From Nitrospira sp. (GTDB lineage: Bacteria > Nitrospirota > Nitrospiria > Nitrospirales > Nitrospiraceae): a stretch of 64,000 bases of DNA. Within the stretch, counting starts at the first letter, position 1; each line of letters starts with the position of its first letter. The notes under the pieces are model-generated. The model was not told the origin of the DNA, made no database searches, and was given only the letters and a program-made list of their open reading frames with translations. A program made the position numbers and the translations under genes. Of this stretch, positions 24,588 to 33,271 are shown piece by piece. The stretch lies in contig JAHBWR010000006.1 in NCBI GenBank assembly GCA_019636875.1, positions 1 through 64,000 of the forward strand, given 5' to 3'.

Positions 24588-25619
24588 TTATCCTAGAAAC
24601 TGTTCCAAAATTTCTTGAGGTTTGAAGATCCCTCGCTCTGTGATGATGCCCGTAATGAGTTCAGCGGGAGTCACGTCGAAAGCGGGATTGTAGACTGACA
24701 CGCCTGTTGGTGCAACGGGATGGCTGCCGTGGATGGTCGTCACCTCGATGGGATTGCGTTGTTCGATCGGAATCGCGTCTCCCGATTTTGTGTTGAGGTC
24801 GATGGTGGAGTATGGAGCTGCAACGTAAAAGGGAATGTTGTGGGCCTTTGCGAGGACTGCTACTGAATAGGTTCCAATCTTATTCGCGACATCGCCATTT
24901 GCGGCGATGCGATCGGCTCCGACAACGCAGAGATGAATCTTCCCCTGTCGCATGAGCGAACCGGCCATGTTGTCTGTAATCAGTGTGACGGGAATCTGAT
25001 CTTGCATCAGCTCCCATACGGTGAGGCGAGCACCTTGAAGCACAGGGCGAGTTTCATCGGCAATCACATTGATTTTCTTGCCTTGCTCCCATGCCGCGCG
25101 AATGACTCCGAGTGCGGTGCCATAGCCGGCCGTCGCAAGTGAACCGGCATTGCAATGGGTCAACACGGTGTCTCCGTCGCGGATCAATTCTGCACCATGC
25201 CGCCCCATGGTTCTACAGAGTGCAATGTCTTCTTCAAGGATCGCTTGAGATTCTGAAAGTAGAGCACGCTTGATCGCTAAAACGGGTTCTCCCCTCAGCG
25301 ACTCGAGTTTCTGTTTCATCCGTTCAATGGCCCAGAAGAGGTTCACGGCAGTCGGCCTGGTGTTTGCCAGTTCATCACAGATTTTCAAGGCTGCCCGTGA
25401 AAAAGTCGGATAGTCCGTTGAGCTGATGCTCTGTGCGCCCAATGCGACTCCCATCGCCGCGGTGACTCCGATCGCTGGGGCTCCACGAACCTTCAGCGTG
25501 CGGATGGCATCAGCAACGGTGTGATAGTCAGGGCAATCGAGAAACTCGACCGCTCCTGGCAGTTTGCTTTGATCGAGGAGGCGGACCGCACCCTGTTTCC
25601 ATTCAACAGTGGGAACCAT
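24588..25619 (-). CDS. mtnA: S-methyl-5-thioribose-1-phosphate isomerase
   Basis: A 343-residue enzyme of the methionine salvage pathway that converts methylthioribose-1-phosphate to the ribulose form. Catalytic residues are visible: Cys156 in [13 protein letters not shown] and Asp236 in [12 protein letters not shown]. The family motifs [12 protein letters not shown] and [13 protein letters not shown] are intact, and the length is normal. eIF2B-like proteins share the fold but lack this Cys/Asp pair. It lies 40 nt beyond the last polysaccharide gene on the same strand, so it may be the tail of that operon. No other salvage gene (mtnK, mtnB, mtnP) is in the window. Confidence 0.95.
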   Translation of the reverse strand: MVPTVEWKQGAVRLLDQSKLPGAVEFLDCPDYHTVADAIRTLKVRGAPAIGVTAAMGVALGAQSISSTDYPTFSRAALKICDELANTRPTAVNLFWAIERMKQKLESLRGEPVLAIKRALLSESQAILEEDIALCRTMGRHGAELIRDGDTVLTHCNAGSLATAGYGTALGVIRAAWEQGKKINVIADETRPVLQGARLTVWELMQDQIPVTLITDNMAGSLMRQGKIHLCVVGADRIAANGDVANKIGTYSVAVLAKAHNIPFYVAAPYSTIDLNTKSGDAIPIEQRNPIEVTTIHGSHPVAPTGVSVYNPAFDVTPAELITGIITERGIFKPQEILEQFLG

Positions 25620-25659
25620 AGGGAGATCTTCTAGTGGGAATGAAATGGAAATGCAAGCC

Positions 25660-26826
25660 CTACCTGCGGCGACCGCTGATCTCCAGTACGGTGAGCATGG
25701 CGGCGACTAAGCCGGCCTGAATGAGGAGAAGAATCGCTTCCGTCGTACCGGCATGGCGGAGTGCCAGTGCGGAAAGTCCCAAGCAAATCGTAAAGAGAAG
25801 GATCATGGCGACACTCGACTGACGGGACCCAAGCGCGCGTTCGAGACGGTGGTGGAGATGGTCTTTCCCTACATAATCCAACCATTCCTTTAGGGACCGC
25901 ACCTTTCCCGTCAGGATGCGTTCGACCGTAATGTGGATCATGTCGTAGATGAGTACTCCAAAAATCAGCAAAGGATTGCTGAACGACACGATGGGGTCCG
26001 AATCAGCCCAATTGCCCCTCACGGCCAAACAGGCCAGCGTGAAACCGATAAAGGTCGATCCTCCATCTCCGAGAAAAATGACCGCAGGTTTCGTTCCTCG
26101 AAAATTATACGGCAGAAAGCCCAGGCCCGCGCCGATCATGGCGATGGCGAGCCACCCCAACGCCGGTTGTTTCGTTTCAAATGCGATGACACCCATGAAG
26201 CCGGCCAACAGAATCGCCAGACCTGCGGCTAATCCGTCCATCCCATCAAAGAAATTGAACGCATTCGTGATTCCGACGATCCAGAGAATGGTCAAGAGCA
26301 TATTGGCCATCTCTCCGAGCGGACCAGGCGGAAAAAGTGTGAGGACTTTGCCGGATGCCGTGACGATGCCGGCTGCCAGCAACTGTCCGAGAAGCTTCGC
26401 CCAGGCCGGTAGTTCGCAAATGTCGTCGAGGACACCGATGATCAACAGTAAAGAACCGGCGACGAGAACGGCGACCATCCAGTCCGGGACAATCGAGTTT
26501 AAGAGCAGAGAACCGATAAACCCGGCATACAGCGCGATCCCTCCAAGCCGTGGCGTGGGGACGACATGGATCTTACGGTCGGCTGGAATATCGACGAGAT
26601 CCCATCGATGTCCTATCCAGACCATTAACGGAGTTAAGGCTCCTGTTCCGAGAAATGCGAAGAGAAAGATGTACAGCCATCGCAACCCTTCGAGTTGAAA
26701 AAGTTCCCGAACCGGAGGAATGGCCAACGCGATTGCCCCGAGTGCCGCACCGCAGACCACCGGCGTAATCCAGCGCCAAGTCGTCGTTGAAAAGGGAATG
26801 GCCAGGTCTGTTTCAGCTGTCTTCAT
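25660..26826 (-). CDS. Undecaprenyl-phosphate HexNAc-1-phosphate transferase (WecA/MraY family)
   Basis: An integral membrane enzyme of about 388 residues with roughly ten transmembrane helices. It loads the first sugar phosphate onto polyprenyl phosphate. Signature motifs: [36 protein letters not shown] and the cytoplasmic HLHHRLER loop typical of the WecA/TagO branch rather than MraY (which uses UDP-MurNAc-pentapeptide). It therefore probably initiates synthesis of the polysaccharide made by this cluster. The ATG at 26826 overlaps the upstream aminotransferase stop (ATGA) and is preferred over a GTG two codons earlier. Confidence 0.92.
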   Translation of the reverse strand: MKTAETDLAIPFSTTTWRWITPVVCGAALGAIALAIPPVRELFQLEGLRWLYIFLFAFLGTGALTPLMVWIGHRWDLVDIPADRKIHVVPTPRLGGIALYAGFIGSLLLNSIVPDWMVAVLVAGSLLLIIGVLDDICELPAWAKLLGQLLAAGIVTASGKVLTLFPPGPLGEMANMLLTILWIVGITNAFNFFDGMDGLAAGLAILLAGFMGVIAFETKQPALGWLAIAMIGAGLGFLPYNFRGTKPAVIFLGDGGSTFIGFTLACLAVRGNWADSDPIVSFSNPLLIFGVLIYDMIHITVERILTGKVRSLKEWLDYVGKDHLHHRLERALGSRQSSVAMILLFTICLGLSALALRHAGTTEAILLLIQAGLVAAMLTVLEISGRRR

Positions 26827-27902
26827 GACCACTCCGCACGTAGCGCCAGGAGGATCTGTGCCACCTCTTCATCCGTTAGCGCCGGGTACAATGGAATGGA
26901 GAGTGCGGTTCGTTCGGCCTCCTCGGCGGCAGGAAAGCCTTCCATCTCCAAGTAGCGATGCAGTGAACGGAAGACCGGTTTGCGGCAGTGAAGCCCTTGA
27001 GTCTCAAAGCGCCCGATGAGGTCTTGAAGTTCATCAGGATGGTCGGCAAGATCCGGGAGGCGTACGACAAATCGATAATAGGTATGTGTATAGCCTGATG
27101 GGACCAGCGGTTGGATGGGGGTGGCGCCGCTCAGTGCTGATCGATACTCATCGGCTAGGGCACTCCGGCGTTCCAGGAACGACCCAAAACGGTTCAGCTG
27201 GGCCAAGCCGATTGCGGCATGGAGGTCCGTCATTTTCAGGTTGGTCGCCGAGGGATAGAGTGATGGCGTTTCGTCATATTCTCTGAGTCGGCGGGCTCGT
27301 TCCAGGAGGCTTTCATCACGTGAGAGCACCATGCCTCCTTCGCCGGCGCAGAGCGGCTTGGTGGCGTAAAAGGAACAGACCGTGATCACGCCGGCTGATC
27401 CCACTGATCTCCCCTGTCCTACTGCGCCCAACGTTTGCGCGCAGTCTTCAATGATCGGAACGCCTAATGCGTGGAGATCTGAGAGCGCGGCGGAAAGTCC
27501 GAAGAGATGCGGAACGATGATCGCCTTGGTCTTGGATGTGACAGCCTGGCGGGCGGCTGATGGATCGATGTTGAAGGTATCGAGGTCGATATCGACCACT
27601 CGCGGCATGGCACCGACGCGCTGGACTGCCAGCAGCGGGGCGGCGCACACGTAGCTTGGTAGGAGCACCTCATCCTGTGTGCCGATTCCCAATACTCGGA
27701 GGGCGACCTCCAACGCAACCGTTCCTGACGTGACTGCCACCCCACCGGGTAAGCCGAAATAGGCGGCCATGCCTCGCTCAAACTGGTCGACGATCCCTCC
27801 CTGTGCGAGCTGGCGAGACGTAAGCACGTCCGTGGCTGCTCGAATGTCGGCTGCTTCGATAGAGGGTCGTGAGTGTGGAATCATTCGCGCCGTGCCAATC
27901 AT
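26823..27902 (-). CDS. DegT/DnrJ/EryC1-family sugar aminotransferase
   Basis: A 359-residue PLP enzyme that installs an amino group on a nucleotide-activated keto sugar. Motifs: SRPSIEAADI at the N-terminus, GTVALEVALRVLGIG, the cofactor-stacking and aspartate region PIIEDCAQTLGA, and the lysine in FYATKPLCAGEGGMV (a Lys in the ATKP segment replaces the more common S-x-H-x-x-K arrangement). The C-terminal CRKPVF region fits. The product sugar cannot be read from sequence. It is coupled by 4-nt overlaps both to the upstream PIG-L gene and to the downstream transferase. With WbqC and PIG-L it suggests an amino sugar whose nitrogen is modified. Confidence 0.9.
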   Translation of the reverse strand: MIGTARMIPHSRPSIEAADIRAATDVLTSRQLAQGGIVDQFERGMAAYFGLPGGVAVTSGTVALEVALRVLGIGTQDEVLLPSYVCAAPLLAVQRVGAMPRVVDIDLDTFNIDPSAARQAVTSKTKAIIVPHLFGLSAALSDLHALGVPIIEDCAQTLGAVGQGRSVGSAGVITVCSFYATKPLCAGEGGMVLSRDESLLERARRLREYDETPSLYPSATNLKMTDLHAAIGLAQLNRFGSFLERRSALADEYRSALSGATPIQPLVPSGYTHTYYRFVVRLPDLADHPDELQDLIGRFETQGLHCRKPVFRSLHRYLEMEGFPAAEEAERTALSIPLYPALTDEEVAQILLALRAEWS

Positions 27903-28546
27903 ATTCCGATGTTGATGAACAAACGCAGCGGGAGAAACCCCTCGGCCGTCCGAACTCGACCTTGGATGCCTCGGAAATGAGCCGATGATTTCACCAGATC
28001 AGCGATGCTAAGCCCTTCGATATTGGTTTTCTTCACCTGTGACGCGTGAGCTTCCAGTGATTGAATCTTTCGATCCAATACTTGTTGGATATCGACGAAG
28101 ACCGTCGGCGCAAAGTTTTGGGTGGTCGGTCCTTCATAAAACAACACGTTCTTGGTGTATCGCGTGGCGGTAATCGTGCTCATGGCCAAATGTCGATGAT
28201 CTTGATGAGTGTCGTCGTGGTAGTGGACAAAGATGAAATGTGGTTCAATTTTTCTGACGATGCCCTCAACGGTTTGAATCAGATCACGTCCGAGCGGGAC
28301 TTCGGTGTCTTCATACCCACCCCAGAAGACCTCCTCGGCTTGGAGTAGCTTAGCCGAACGTTCCTGCTCCTGCTTGCGAAGCACCGTGTTCCCACCAGCT
28401 CCTCCCTGGGTCATCACCATGAGAAAAATGCGGTGGCCGTTATCCGCATACTTGATCAATGTCCCCCCGCATCCCACTTCGATGTCGTCCGGATGAGCCC
28501 CGAGCGCGAGGATGCGCATCGGTTCCTTGGTGTTGATGACCATCAT
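27899..28546 (-). CDS. PIG-L/LmbE-family N-deacetylase
   Basis: A 215-residue zinc enzyme. The metal-binding motif AHPDDIEVGCGG near the N-terminus and the second site HYHDDTHQDHRHLA (about 100-113) are intact. Family members remove acetyl groups from GlcNAc-linked substrates such as GlcNAc-PI, mycothiol or bacillithiol precursors, and sugars of antibiotics or glycans. Here, in a polysaccharide cluster, it probably de-N-acetylates a lipid- or nucleotide-linked HexNAc. Start at 28546 is supported by AGGAGG 7 nt upstream. It overlaps the DegT gene by 4 nt. Confidence 0.9.
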   Translation of the reverse strand: MMVINTKEPMRILALGAHPDDIEVGCGGTLIKYADNGHRIFLMVMTQGGAGGNTVLRKQEQERSAKLLQAEEVFWGGYEDTEVPLGRDLIQTVEGIVRKIEPHFIFVHYHDDTHQDHRHLAMSTITATRYTKNVLFYEGPTTQNFAPTVFVDIQQVLDRKIQSLEAHASQVKKTNIEGLSIADLVKSSAHFRGIQGRVRTAEGFLPLRLFINIGI

Positions 28547-28557
28547 GTGTCTTCCTC

Positions 28558-29265
28558 CTAGGCAGTGGTCACACCATGTCTGACAAGTCTGGCATGGCGC
28601 AGAGTCTCCAGCGCCTCAGGTCCTTGCAGCAACAAGAGATCGAGCGCGGAAAGGTTTGCTTCGAACGGTTCATAGATCTGTCGATAGGATGGATGCTGAA
28701 ACGTCTGTCTTTCGAGCCGTATGCCGGAGGCCTCAAAGCGTGGTTTGTCCATGTAGCGCTCTGCCCCTGCCCCCGCGAGATACTCCGCGGCGCCGACTGC
28801 TCGGCAGAGGTCGATCAACCGGTCCGTCGGTTCCTCGCGAGCGTTAAATTCCGATGCGCAACGAACCGGGGTGAGAATCCCGTAGGCCTTCAGCAACCAC
28901 TGCACCGTCACCTTATTGAGGTCGCTGAGTTTTGTCCATGGCCTGGTGTAGAGCTCACGCAGCTGCGGAAGATAATGATCAAGATAGGGTGCACGAGCAT
29001 AGTGCATTTCCAATGCGCGGAGATGCTGAACCTTCCAGATGGCGGTGGGGTTAATCAACACATCGTCAATGCGTTGGCCGAACTGCTGCAGCACCGGGAC
29101 TGTCAGCCATTGCCAGCCTTGAGACGTTCGAATGCGATTGCGGTTTTGCCACTCATTCTTCTTGAACTGGACGGTATCAAGAATAAGAAAGAGGTCAGCT
29201 TGATCCACTTTGTCCAGATACCCCAGCCAGGGCATAAATTGCGGTTGGTGAATGGTCACACGCAT
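28558..29265 (-). CDS. WbqC-family protein
   Basis: A 235-residue cytosolic protein of the WbqC family (PF08889), recognised from MRVTIHQPQFMPWLGYLDK at the start, DTVQFKKNEWQNRNRI, and the IDDVLINP and WTKLSDLN segments that follow. WbqC genes sit in O-antigen and other glycan clusters. The biochemical activity is not firmly established, and a role in attaching an amino acid or acyl group to an amino sugar has been proposed from context. Here it precedes PIG-L and DegT, which supports that idea. The ATG has GAGGAG 5 nt upstream. It is separated from PIG-L by 11 nt. Confidence 0.88.
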   Translation of the reverse strand: MRVTIHQPQFMPWLGYLDKVDQADLFLILDTVQFKKNEWQNRNRIRTSQGWQWLTVPVLQQFGQRIDDVLINPTAIWKVQHLRALEMHYARAPYLDHYLPQLRELYTRPWTKLSDLNKVTVQWLLKAYGILTPVRCASEFNAREEPTDRLIDLCRAVGAAEYLAGAGAERYMDKPRFEASGIRLERQTFQHPSYRQIYEPFEANLSALDLLLLQGPEALETLRHARLVRHGVTTA

Positions 29266-29293
29266 GATGGCTCCTCACTATGAACGCACAGCG

Positions 29294-30862
29294 TCACGTC
29301 TTGATCGTATTGCCAGAATCAGGGCCCGGTCGTTGAGCAGATTCCGTGTGTGCCTCAGGACGTGGAGCGACATAAATTGGATTGGTCAGCAGCTCGCCGC
29401 TTGGCCCCACCAACTCCAATCGATATGATTGCCATCCACTCCGGTTGGTCTCATGGTCGACGAAGTCGATTCGCACCGGCGTGGCACTCTCAAACTGCTT
29501 GATCACATGGCCTGAGCGGATGATCCGAAGTTTGGTCAGGTGGCGTGCTCTATCGCTGGTTGAGACACCGACGTGGATTCGGAGCTCTCCGCTTGCGGTG
29601 GCTTCCAGCGTGTCTCCCATTCCTGCTACGTGATTGGCAGTCGACACCGTAAACTCGTCAAGTTGAAGGAGCGTTGTCTGCTCGCCTCGTGCGACTGCGT
29701 AGGCGTGACCGGCACGGAGGGCCGCGAGAACACTCTCTGCCGTTCGTTCAGAAGCGTTGATTACGGTGTAGACTCGGTCTAGGTCCTTCCCGGCATCAGT
29801 TGTTCCATGAAATGCGACTTCTCCGATCAGGGTGGGAAAGTCTTTGTGGTCTGCCGTGAATCTCGATGCCACAAGTTGATCCCATATTCCACCAGGAGTC
29901 ACCGCTCGTCTAGCTTCTTGATACAAGCCGCCAAAACCAGTGTAGTGCTCCGTCAAGACTAAGGCTTCCGGATGGGGCTCGGTCTTCACCGTGACTGTCC
30001 CAAGTGGGCCAAACGCGTGTTGACTGAAATCTCGCGCCTCCGTCATGGACCAGAAGACCAGCGCACCCCGGTCAATTGCGTGGTCGATCAAGGCTTGATA
30101 CGGCTGATATCCCAGCCCACCGTCGTGAGAACTATAACGAGGCGTTTTGATCGGCCATGCATGGACCAGAAGCCCACTGCATATCAGTAATAACATGGCC
30201 GAAAGAACCCATCGGAAACGAGGAGTGGACGTGGTGTGTGTTGAAAATGTGTGACGTAGAGGGTTCAAGAGTCCGACAAGGGGAATGAGCAGGAGCAGTG
30301 GAAGTCCATTGGCCAGGCTCTGCCAGCTCCACACAAAAGAATCGGCGTTCCCTCGTGATGGGAGGCCTTCATAATCTTCGGCCTTCTCAAGACCGATGAC
30401 CAGGAGATTTCGCTGCGCATTGTGCATGGTGAGATTCCCCTGTAGGAGTGAACCGGTCCAGTAATAGTGGGGGGCGACCTCCACACCTGGAATAATGATG
30501 AGATTGGGGTGACGCTGTTGGACCGCGCGAACTTCATCGAGAAACTGCTGAACGCCGAATTCCATGACTGAAGGAAAATTGACTCGGTATGCCAAGAATC
30601 CGTCGAACGGATGAACACCATAATCATAGCGAAGCGTAAAGTTTTCAGAGAGAATGAGCACGTCCAATTGTTGCTGCTCAGCTCGTTTGGCGAGCGATTC
30701 AAGACTGAGCGTTCCGGTGCTCATTACGCTATGGACATGAACGGCGGCTCGAAGCGATACGGGAGATGTTCCTGTGGTTGCAGCGGAGACCGGTGCGACT
30801 GCGGTGAAGCCCATCACCGCCAGGCAGAGCATGCTTGTGATGAGTGCCATGGTTCTATGCAT
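29294..30862 (-). CDS. Membrane-embedded PHP-domain protein
   Basis: A 522-residue protein. An N-terminal signal or anchor helix (about 5-27) is followed by a PHP-type metal-binding domain: HxH motif at His42/His44 (AAVHVHSVMSTG), Glu73 (ILSEN), then Glu128 and His132 (GVEVAPH) and His147. Two transmembrane helices (about 185-200 and 217-236) interrupt the domain. The second half resumes with SSHDGGLGYQPYQALIDHA and FWSMTEARDFSQ, and a C-terminal beta-rich region (about 380-500) follows. PHP proteins are phosphoesterases, polymerase-linked nucleases or CpsB-type tyrosine phosphatases. The hydrophobic layout would place the catalytic half outside the cytosol. Function in this cluster is unknown. 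It overlaps the upstream GT4 gene by 8 nt if the first ATG is used. Confidence 0.8.
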   Translation of the reverse strand: MHRTMALITSMLCLAVMGFTAVAPVSAATTGTSPVSLRAAVHVHSVMSTGTLSLESLAKRAEQQQLDVLILSENFTLRYDYGVHPFDGFLAYRVNFPSVMEFGVQQFLDEVRAVQQRHPNLIIIPGVEVAPHYYWTGSLLQGNLTMHNAQRNLLVIGLEKAEDYEGLPSRGNADSFVWSWQSLANGLPLLLLIPLVGLLNPLRHTFSTHTTSTPRFRWVLSAMLLLICSGLLVHAWPIKTPRYSSHDGGLGYQPYQALIDHAIDRGALVFWSMTEARDFSQHAFGPLGTVTVKTEPHPEALVLTEHYTGFGGLYQEARRAVTPGGIWDQLVASRFTADHKDFPTLIGEVAFHGTTDAGKDLDRVYTVINASERTAESVLAALRAGHAYAVARGEQTTLLQLDEFTVSTANHVAGMGDTLEATASGELRIHVGVSTSDRARHLTKLRIIRSGHVIKQFESATPVRIDFVDHETNRSGWQSYRLELVGPSGELLTNPIYVAPRPEAHTESAQRPGPDSGNTIKT

Positions 30863-32042
30863 ATCCGGTTAGTGCTTTCCTGTACGTGGACTCAATGGAT
30901 TGGACCATCGCCGGAATTCCATAGCTCGCATCAATGGAATCCCTTGCCTGCGTGCCCAATTCGACGGCCCAAGCCGCATCCTCTAGGACTTTCCGTATGG
31001 CATCGGCCAGTGCCGAACTGTCTCCGGCCGGAATCAGAATCCCGTTCTTCCCATCTTCAATGAGGGCTGGAATGCCACCGACCCGGCTGGCGATAACGGG
31101 AAGCCCAGCTGCCATAGCCTCTACCAGGGCTCGTCCCATCCCTTCGTTGAGCGACGGCAGGACAAAACAATCAAAGCCAGCCAGGCACACCTCGATATCC
31201 TCCCGATGTCTAAGCAGGTGTATGACTTGGCTGATTCCCGCTTGTTCGGCCCGGCGCAGGAGTGCGTCATGCTGATCTCCTGTTCCGATAATAACCAGGT
31301 GGAGGTTCTGTTGCTCGTTGTTCAGGTGAGCCAAGGCATCCACCAAAAACCGATGCCCCTTAATCTCGGTGAGCCACCCGACGGAGCCAATGATTCGTGC
31401 GGTCGATGGGCAGCCGAACCACTCAGGGATGATCTTTCCATTTGCCCGGGCCTTTCGAAATCGATCACGATCGATGCCGCTTGGAACGACGGCGAAGCGA
31501 TCGGCCTTCCCGACACCGCGCTCAAGGTGTTCCAGTGTCTCGGCGGGCGTGAGCCCGATGAACCAGTCCGTGATCCCTGCTAATGCGCGTTCGATATGCA
31601 GGAACACCCATGAGGGCAACGCGCCGAAATGTCCATAAAACACGTGCCCATGTGGAGTATGGATCACTACCGGGACTCCGGTGATCCATGCAGCCAGCCT
31701 CCCCAATACTCCGGCTTTGGATGTGTGGGTATGGACGATGTGAGGGCGCGCCTGTCTCAATAGTCGAACAAGATGCCAGAGTGCTCTCAGATCGGAGATT
31801 GGATCGATATGACGAACCAGCGATCTCACGATGTAGTACGGGATCGACTCTTTCTCTAACAGCCGGAGGTTGTGGATGGTGGCGGGGTATCCTCCTTGTG
31901 TGTCACAGCTACTCGCCTCACCCGTGATCACTACCGGCTCAAAGTACGCACGATCATGTCCGAGCACCGTGAGCATGGTATTCTGGGCGGATCCTCCACG
32001 ATCAAGCCGAGTAATAATATGGACGACTTTCTGAATTGCCAT
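30855..32042 (-). CDS. GT4-family glycosyltransferase
   Basis: A 395-residue GT-B enzyme (GT4 family, retaining). The N-terminal domain begins VVHIITRLDRGGSAQNTML with the glycine-rich GGS acceptor loop, and the nucleotide-binding C-terminal domain has PSLNEGMGRALVEAMAAGLPVIAS (an E-x7-E motif). It probably adds one sugar to the lipid-linked repeat unit on the cytoplasmic face. The family does not reveal the sugar. It follows the next upstream glycosyltransferase by 5 nt and overlaps the PHP gene by 8 nt. Confidence 0.93.
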   Translation of the reverse strand: MAIQKVVHIITRLDRGGSAQNTMLTVLGHDRAYFEPVVITGEASSCDTQGGYPATIHNLRLLEKESIPYYIVRSLVRHIDPISDLRALWHLVRLLRQARPHIVHTHTSKAGVLGRLAAWITGVPVVIHTPHGHVFYGHFGALPSWVFLHIERALAGITDWFIGLTPAETLEHLERGVGKADRFAVVPSGIDRDRFRKARANGKIIPEWFGCPSTARIIGSVGWLTEIKGHRFLVDALAHLNNEQQNLHLVIIGTGDQHDALLRRAEQAGISQVIHLLRHREDIEVCLAGFDCFVLPSLNEGMGRALVEAMAAGLPVIASRVGGIPALIEDGKNGILIPAGDSSALADAIRKVLEDAAWAVELGTQARDSIDASYGIPAMVQSIESTYRKALTGYA

Positions 32043-32047
32043 GGTTC

Positions 32048-33271
32048 TTAGGCTGCGAGCTGAGCCGGCATTGCGCTGTCCAGTATCCTGGCGAGCTCGC
32101 TACAATGTTGCGTCCAGTTGTAGCGTCGCTCAACGAGTAGGCGCCCTTTGTTCGCCAGTCGGGCTACTTCCCCCGCGTTCTTCAACCGTGCTAACACCCG
32201 TTCGAGAGCTCGAGCGAGTGATCGTCCATCAACCCCTTCGGCAACCAGGATCGGGTCGACCTGGTTTAAGATTTCAGGAATCGCTCCAACCGGTGTGCCA
32301 AGCACAGGTGTCCCGCAGGCGAGGGCTTCAACCATCACGAGCCCGAAACCTTCCAGTTGGAGACTTGGCATCAAAACCAGATCGGATGCTTGATAGTAGT
32401 GGCTGAGTTGTGATTCAGGTATGAAGCCTACGAGGCGTACGACGTCCTGCAATTTCTTGTGTTGGATCTCTTCTTGAAGTCGCGCCCGTAACGGCCCCTC
32501 TCCACCGATGACGAGCGTCAGTCGCGGTTGCGTGGCGACCAGTAGTTCAATGGCGCCGAGTAAGTTGTCCAACCCCATCCTTGGGACAAGGTTGCGAACG
32601 GTGAAGAGGATTGTCTTGTCGGTCGGGAGCTTGAGTGTTGCTCGTGCAGTCTGGCGCTGCAGTGATGGTTTGAAGAGCTCCGCGTCGACCGCTCCAGGCA
32701 CCAGCCCGATCCGGGCGGCTGAAATTCCATGTGCCGCCATCACTCGTTGACGCATGAATTGACTCAGGACCACCACGCGGTGACATCGTGACATGACCAC
32801 GCCTTCAACCGACTGCCTGGCTCGAAGATTGGTGTGTCGGCGTAGGCTTGCCAAGGTCGATTGTGCCGGGGCCTGTCTTGTTTCGTATTCCTCGTGGGCA
32901 AGTGAGTGGCAAACATAGATCCACCGAGAGGCGGCCTGTCGGCGCGAGAGAATCGGCCCAAGTCCTGCCAGTGATTGATGGATGACAACGGCATCGATGG
33001 GTCTCGTCACGCTAAGCTGGTCGAATCGTTCGACCGATCGGCGGATGGATGACCACAGGAAGGCGGCTTCATGTTTGCGGCTCACGGGATACCGCCATTC
33101 TTGAATCCCATGCATCTCAATCACACCTTCGAATCTTGGCTCGGGCGCCCGAGTCAGGATCCTCACATGATGACCCAATGCGGCTAATCCGATCGCCTGG
33201 TTCCGAAGGACCCGTTCCGCCCCGCCGATCACTCGTGCCGAGGAGACTTCAGCCAGTACAAGGATATTCAT
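32048..33271 (-). CDS. GT4-family glycosyltransferase
   Basis: A 407-residue GT-B glycosyltransferase. N-terminal: VLAEVSSARVIGGAERVLRNQA, the GGAE glycine motif. C-terminal: PSLQLEGFGLVMVEALACGTPVLGT, the E-x7-E motif with the conserved GTPV. It adds a sugar to the growing polysaccharide unit; donor unknown. Its ATG overlaps the stop of the amidotransferase gene (ATGA). Confidence 0.93.
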   Translation of the reverse strand: MNILVLAEVSSARVIGGAERVLRNQAIGLAALGHHVRILTRAPEPRFEGVIEMHGIQEWRYPVSRKHEAAFLWSSIRRSVERFDQLSVTRPIDAVVIHQSLAGLGPILSRRQAASRWIYVCHSLAHEEYETRQAPAQSTLASLRRHTNLRARQSVEGVVMSRCHRVVVLSQFMRQRVMAAHGISAARIGLVPGAVDAELFKPSLQRQTARATLKLPTDKTILFTVRNLVPRMGLDNLLGAIELLVATQPRLTLVIGGEGPLRARLQEEIQHKKLQDVVRLVGFIPESQLSHYYQASDLVLMPSLQLEGFGLVMVEALACGTPVLGTPVGAIPEILNQVDPILVAEGVDGRSLARALERVLARLKNAGEVARLANKGRLLVERRYNWTQHCSELARILDSAMPAQLAA

